Of a DNA stretch of 20,518 nucleotides, positions 18,776 through 20,518 are shown one piece after another (positions within the stretch are counted from its first letter, which is position 1; every line of letters begins with the position of its first letter). The translations under genes and the position numbers were made by a program. The notes beneath the pieces are model-generated. The model had not been told where the DNA came from, made no database searches, and was given only the letters and a program-made list of their open reading frames with translations. The stretch is from Reclinomonas americana ATCC 50394 (taxonomy: Eukaryota > Jakobida > Jakobea > Jakobida): contig PS015117.1 of NCBI GenBank assembly GCA_048213135.1, forward strand, positions 39,460 through 59,977, written 5' to 3'.

Positions 18776-20209
18776 CGGAGAAGACGGCAGATGAGCAAGA
18801 AGATATTGGACAAGAGTCTACGAGGTAAGATTCCAAGCGGGGTTGGGAGAGAGAAGAGAAGGAAGAGGAAAGAAGAGAGCAGACGATGAAATGAAATTAA
18901 AAACAAGAAGGAGAGAAGAGGAGAGGAAAGTGCCGAGGATGAGAAGAACCCAAGATCGGCAGGTGTCGGAGGAGTTCGAAGGAGATGAGAAGAACATTTG
19001 GAAGCTGACGCCAAGGGAATAAGAGAATCGGATGTGCAAGAAATGAAACCAATATGGGATAACAGCAGAGACAAAGCGGAAGCAAGAACGAAAGAACCTC
19101 AGATCGGCAGGTGTCGGAGGAGCAAGAAGAAACTAACAGCAGTTGACGCCAAGGAAGCAAGCGGAAGAGAGACAAGAATGAAGAAAGCAAGATCGGCTGA
19201 AACAAAGGCAGAGGAGTGGGCTGCAAGCAGCGGCCACAGAAAAAACACGAGTAAGGATGGCTCGCGAGAGAAATAAATTATGGGAGCACAGAGCCTTGAT
19301 TGACAGACGAGACGCAACTCTCCGTGGCCCGCTGGCGCACAAAAATGGTGAACACGGCGTGCGTCTGACTCATCGACTGGTTGCGCGATCGCTTGCGCTC
19401 CAGTGCCACACGGTCCAGTGCGTTCAGCATGACCTCGGCTGCGTGCTCGGGCGAGGTGACGAGGCGCTCGCGCAGTCCATCGACATGGAAGCCGTTGTTG
19501 AGATCGCCGCGCAGGCGCAGCGTGCTCGTCGAACCGCCCACGTCCTTAGCGGACGATGAGGAGGTGGACCGGCGAGCAGCAGCTGTCTGTTGCGCGTTGG
19601 CGGTGGTGCGGAGGGCGGGTCTGGTGGGGGGAGAGAATGCATGAGAGGGGAAGGGAGGGAAGGAAAGAGATTTCTGGAAGGCAGCTCACCGAGCCGGCGG
19701 TGATCCGGGATTGCTGCCGGCACTGTTCTTGCGCCCGCTAATCGGCCGCTCGGTGAACAGAATGTCCTCCATACCCTCCGGGTGCAACAGCAAGAAGCCA
19801 ATCTTGACCTCGTACATGGCCACGTGCGCGTGCTTCGAATCCAGCAAATGAAAGATGCGATAGAGCGCGCGCGTCGCAATGCCACAGTCGGGCTCCTCGG
19901 CCGTGCGGCCAAACAGCGTGAACGACTTGCCGGTCTTCTCCTGGCCGTAGGTGAAGACGCAGCAGTGCAGACCGCGGACGAGGTCGTCGCACATGGGCGC
20001 GACGGTGCGGTCAAAGAACTCGGCCTGTTGTGCGCCAAAAACAGGTGAGAAGACAGGAGGATGAAAGGGGGGTGGAGGAGCGGTCGAACCTGACTGACAT
20101 CCGGCCCGAACGCTTGCGAAAACTTAAAGTCCTCCGAGGGCGTGTGCACGTGTTCTCGGTCGGTGGGCGTCACGTACCATTCGGAGGCGCCGGCAGGGGG
20201 TGGGGAGAT
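4706..20209 (-). CDS. Giant kinesin-like protein with very long coiled-coil tail, 5'-partial, 27 visible exons
   Basis: Exons in transcript order: 20209-20090, 20024-19690, 19620-19319, 18659-18121, 18055-17816, 17299-17087, 16640-16490, 16412-16153, 16088-15941, 15862-15627, 14827-14459, 14007-13738, 13678-13551, 12976-12247, 11911-10622, 10549-10318, 10252-10000, 9927-9696, 9153-8584, 8503-8183, 8113-7673, 7332-6796, 6369-5881, 5819-5609, 5540-5350, 5239-4993, 4923-4706. They total 9,273 bp, that is 3,090 residues plus TGA, with matching phases at all 26 junctions. Residues 1-358 are a kinesin motor lacking its first strand, and residues 359-3090 are almost continuous coiled coil. The neck linker follows the motor core, so the motor is N-terminal. 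Kinesins act on microtubules using ATP; here the catalytic switches are degenerate, so motility is doubtful. The subfamily is not assigned. Junction 5609/5540 has a second phase-1 donor 3 bp upstream. Confidence 0.93.
4985..4992 (-). promoter_or_regulatory. Unusual 5' splice site GTTGCGTC (phase 1, exon ends in T)
   Basis: The intron 4992-4924 (69 bp) opens with GTTGCGTC after exon CATT. Only this donor lets the acceptor TTTTGCAG at 4924 restore the C-terminal reading frame. The nearer GT at GACAA|GTACGC would leave the wrong phase. Confidence 0.75.
6370..6795 (-). repeat. Long intron with facing purine and pyrimidine blocks
   Basis: In the transcript the donor side (6795-6709) is G/A-rich and the acceptor side (6620-6370) is C/U-rich. 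Runs such as GGGAAAGGGAGAAGGG near 6396-6430 on the plus strand are complementary in kind to TTCTCCCTTTC near 6709-6720. It contains no supported coding sequence. Confidence 0.8.
7333..7672 (-). repeat. Long intron, purine-rich in the sense strand, with a C12 run
   Basis: Plus-strand 7440-7670 is C/T-rich (CTCT repeats, TCTG repeats near 7507-7522 and twelve C at 7625-7636), so the transcript is purine-rich from the donor inward. This is the opposite polarity to most long introns of the gene. The acceptor end (7333-7425) is of mixed composition. No coding sequence is supported. Confidence 0.8.
9154..9695 (-). repeat. Long intron with GA-rich, GACA and CA tracts
   Basis: On the plus strand the acceptor side 9160-9545 is a G/A-rich tract with GGGAAG-type units, followed by a GACA tetranucleotide array (about 9561-9583) and imperfect CA repeats (about 9592-9656). 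The transcript is therefore pyrimidine-rich toward its 3' splice site. No coding sequence is supported. Confidence 0.82.
10310..10317 (-). promoter_or_regulatory. Unusual 5' splice site GTTGCGTC (phase 1, exon ends in T)
   Basis: The 65-bp intron 10317-10253 opens with the same octamer after exon ATCGCCT and closes with CGCGCAG. The phase-1 junction keeps the coiled-coil frame on both sides. Confidence 0.75.
11912..12246 (-). repeat. Long intron with GGGGGAGAA-type purine tract
   Basis: Plus-strand 11925-12075 is an almost pure G/A tract of loosely repeated GGGGGAGAA and GGGAAGAA units, giving a long polypyrimidine stretch before the acceptor in the transcript. The rest (12076-12246) is mixed sequence with no supported coding potential. 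Confidence 0.8.
12977..13550 (-). repeat. Long intron with GA block facing CT block
   Basis: Plus-strand 13010-13380 is G/A-rich, including six or so GAGAAGGGA units at 13075-13130 and a GA run at 13141-13166. Plus-strand 13390-13515 is C/T-rich. In the transcript the purine block is next to the donor and the pyrimidine block next to the acceptor. No coding sequence is supported. Confidence 0.82.
14008..14458 (-). other. Long intron, moderately purine-rich on the plus strand
   Basis: This 451-bp intron lies between phase-0 exons. It is G/A-rich on the plus strand over most of its length, with a short C/T-rich patch at 14429-14453 next to the donor. I see no clear tandem repeat and no supported coding sequence. 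Confidence 0.75.
14828..15626 (-). repeat. Long intron with four diverged tandem units
   Basis: Units open with GAGACGCA or close variants at about 14975, 15081, 15196 and 15336, giving spacings of 106, 115 and 140 bp. Each continues through a GTCAGAC-like segment, AAAACGAG, TAA and AGAAG to a GGGAGGGAGTGAGAGAGTGAGACAAAG-like block. The units are G/A-rich on the plus strand. The 799-bp intron has no supported coding sequence. Confidence 0.8.
15933..15940 (-). promoter_or_regulatory. Unusual 5' splice site GTTGCGTC (phase 1, exon ends in C)
   Basis: The 78-bp intron 15940-15863 opens with the same octamer after exon GAGCGAC and closes with ACTCAG. The junction forms a Gln codon and keeps the coiled-coil frame. 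Confidence 0.75.
16641..17086 (-). other. Long intron enclosing the GGGGAA array
   Basis: Besides the hexanucleotide array, this 446-bp intron has a short GA run near 16896-16912 and otherwise mixed purine-rich sequence. No coding sequence is supported. Confidence 0.8.
16679..16762 (+). repeat. (GGGGAA)14 hexanucleotide array
   Basis: Fourteen uninterrupted copies of GGGGAA occupy 84 bp, with further G/A runs on both sides. It lies near the acceptor of the 16641-17086 intron of the minus-strand gene, so the transcript carries (UUCCCC)14 while the DNA template strand carries the G runs. Four or more G4 runs with short spacers meet the usual G-quadruplex pattern. Confidence 0.95.
17300..17815 (-). 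repeat. Long intron with a three-unit minisatellite and palindrome
   Basis: Units beginning GAGGTAATG occur from about 17462, 17520 and 17571 (spacings 58 and 51 bp), running on through ACCAGACACAGCAAGAGAGTGC. The third unit contains the perfect 16-bp palindrome CTGGTGTGCACACCAG at 17585-17600, and the second a near-palindrome at 17534-17549. A C/T-rich block at 17375-17450 follows a G/A-rich block at 17305-17370. No coding sequence is supported. Confidence 0.82.
18660..19318 (-). repeat. Long intron inside the motor domain with a duplicated segment
   Basis: AGATCGGCAGGTGTCGGAGG begins at 18953 and again at 19101 (148 bp apart). Each copy is followed about 50 bp or less later by TGACGCCAAGG, and a partial AGATCGGC recurs at 19190. 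A GA dinucleotide run lies at about 18738-18773. The 659-bp intron splits the motor between switch I and switch II; its donor is the unusual GTTGCGTC. No coding sequence is supported. Confidence 0.82.
19311..19318 (-). promoter_or_regulatory. Unusual 5' splice site GTTGCGTC (phase 1, exon ends in A)
   Basis: The 659-bp motor intron 19318-18660 opens with the same octamer after exon GGAGA. Phase 1 matches the acceptor TTTAG before the exon that codes switch II. Confidence 0.75.
19923..19946 (-). other. Kinesin P-loop (Walker A)
   Basis: The codons read GQEKTGKS inside the context VFTYG-x-FTLFG, against the usual GQTGSGKT. The Lys and Ser that contact nucleotide phosphate and magnesium are present, so nucleotide binding may remain. 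Confidence 0.92.
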
Positions 20210-20306
20210 CTGTCAAGGGAGAGAGGTGAGAACGAGGGGGGAAAAGGGAAGGGTGAGAATTCATTCACTCTCGACATTGCTTGCATGAGAGAGAGGGAGG
20301 GAGTGA

Positions 20307-20383
<77 letters not shown>

Positions 20384-20483
20384 TAATTGTGAGGATGCAT
20401 GTATGATGGTGTTGTCTCTCACGTTGCTTCCCTTCTCTTGTCTCTTGTCTGTTGCTCTCTTGTCTCTCTCCTGCTGTTTCTTC

Positions 20484-20518
<35 letters not shown>
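20210..20518 (-). repeat. Intron upstream of the first visible motor exon, with (GT)35
   Basis: The acceptor TTGACAG abuts the exon at 20209. The intron holds a perfect (GT)35 microsatellite at 20311-20380 (CA repeats in the transcript) and CT-rich repeats running to the window edge (20483-20518). No coding sequence is supported, so the start of the kinesin lies beyond the window. Confidence 0.85.

Larger units (their letters stand above)
18343..20209 (-). other. Kinesin motor domain (N-terminally incomplete), with degenerate switch regions
   Basis: Four exons code the visible motor. FKFSQAFGPDVSQ matches the kinesin FDRVF-x(4)-SQ block. The P-loop GQEKTGKS at residues 67-74 (19923-19946) keeps GxxxxGK[ST]. 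A Ser/Ala/Gly/Pro-rich insertion occupies about residues 131-182, before LRLRGDLNNGFHVDGL, where ordinary kinesins have a few residues. Switch I reads NQSMSQTH (19359-19382) instead of NxxSSRSH. Switch II reads DLAGSG (18607-18624) instead of DLAGSE and is followed within a few residues by NKDMLTLSRVIMAL, so the usual L11 segment is missing. HVPYRDAKLTTLL, GGNCRTLMVACATP and the end LQYAARAARLRNFPQIN are well kept. What comes before residue 1, including the first motor strand, lies beyond the window. Confidence 0.92.

Noticed and set aside
18343-20209. The motor gene as a decayed pseudogene
   Set aside because: The frame is open over 3,090 residues with 26 phase-matched introns, so simple decay does not fit; loss of catalytic residues is more likely a change of function.

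Overview
The window is nuclear DNA of an intron-rich eukaryote, most likely a free-living protist. Exons look GC-rich with GC-leaning third positions, introns are GT-AG, the code appears standard, and long introns are packed with simple repeats. I cannot place the organism further; an amoebozoan, a unicellular holozoan or a chromerid-like alga would all fit, and only a database search would decide. Nothing prokaryotic is present.

Two large protein genes converge tail to tail and fill almost the whole window. The left gene (251-4541, plus strand, 5' end missing) has 12 visible exons coding 833 residues of coiled coil and ends in a Pro/Ser/Ala-rich tail; I do not recognise its family. The right gene (20209-4706, minus strand, 5' end missing) has 27 visible exons coding 3,090 residues. 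It starts inside a kinesin motor domain and continues into a coiled-coil tail of about 2,730 residues, ending in a short Ser-Pro and Gly-rich C-terminus. Both models were built by matching splice phase across every junction, and both totals divide exactly into codons. The stop codons are 164 bp apart, so the 3' UTRs probably overlap.

The most notable biology is in the motor. The P-loop and the HVPYRD microtubule-binding block are kept. The switch I Arg and the switch II Glu, which form the catalytic salt bridge in kinesins, are both replaced, and about 14 residues of loop L11 appear to be missing. This suggests a kinesin-derived filament protein that may bind ATP and microtubules without normal ATPase cycling. 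The tail carries a recurring Trp-based motif that also occurs in the convergent gene, hinting that the two proteins share ancestry or packing rules.

Introns are sharply bimodal (about 59-110 bp against 335-1112 bp). Long introns hold polypurine/polypyrimidine tracts, tandem repeats, an inverted repeat, a GGGGAA array and a GT35 microsatellite. Four introns share the donor octamer GTTGCGTC, all in phase 1 and all lacking the G at exon position -1 that every other intron here has.
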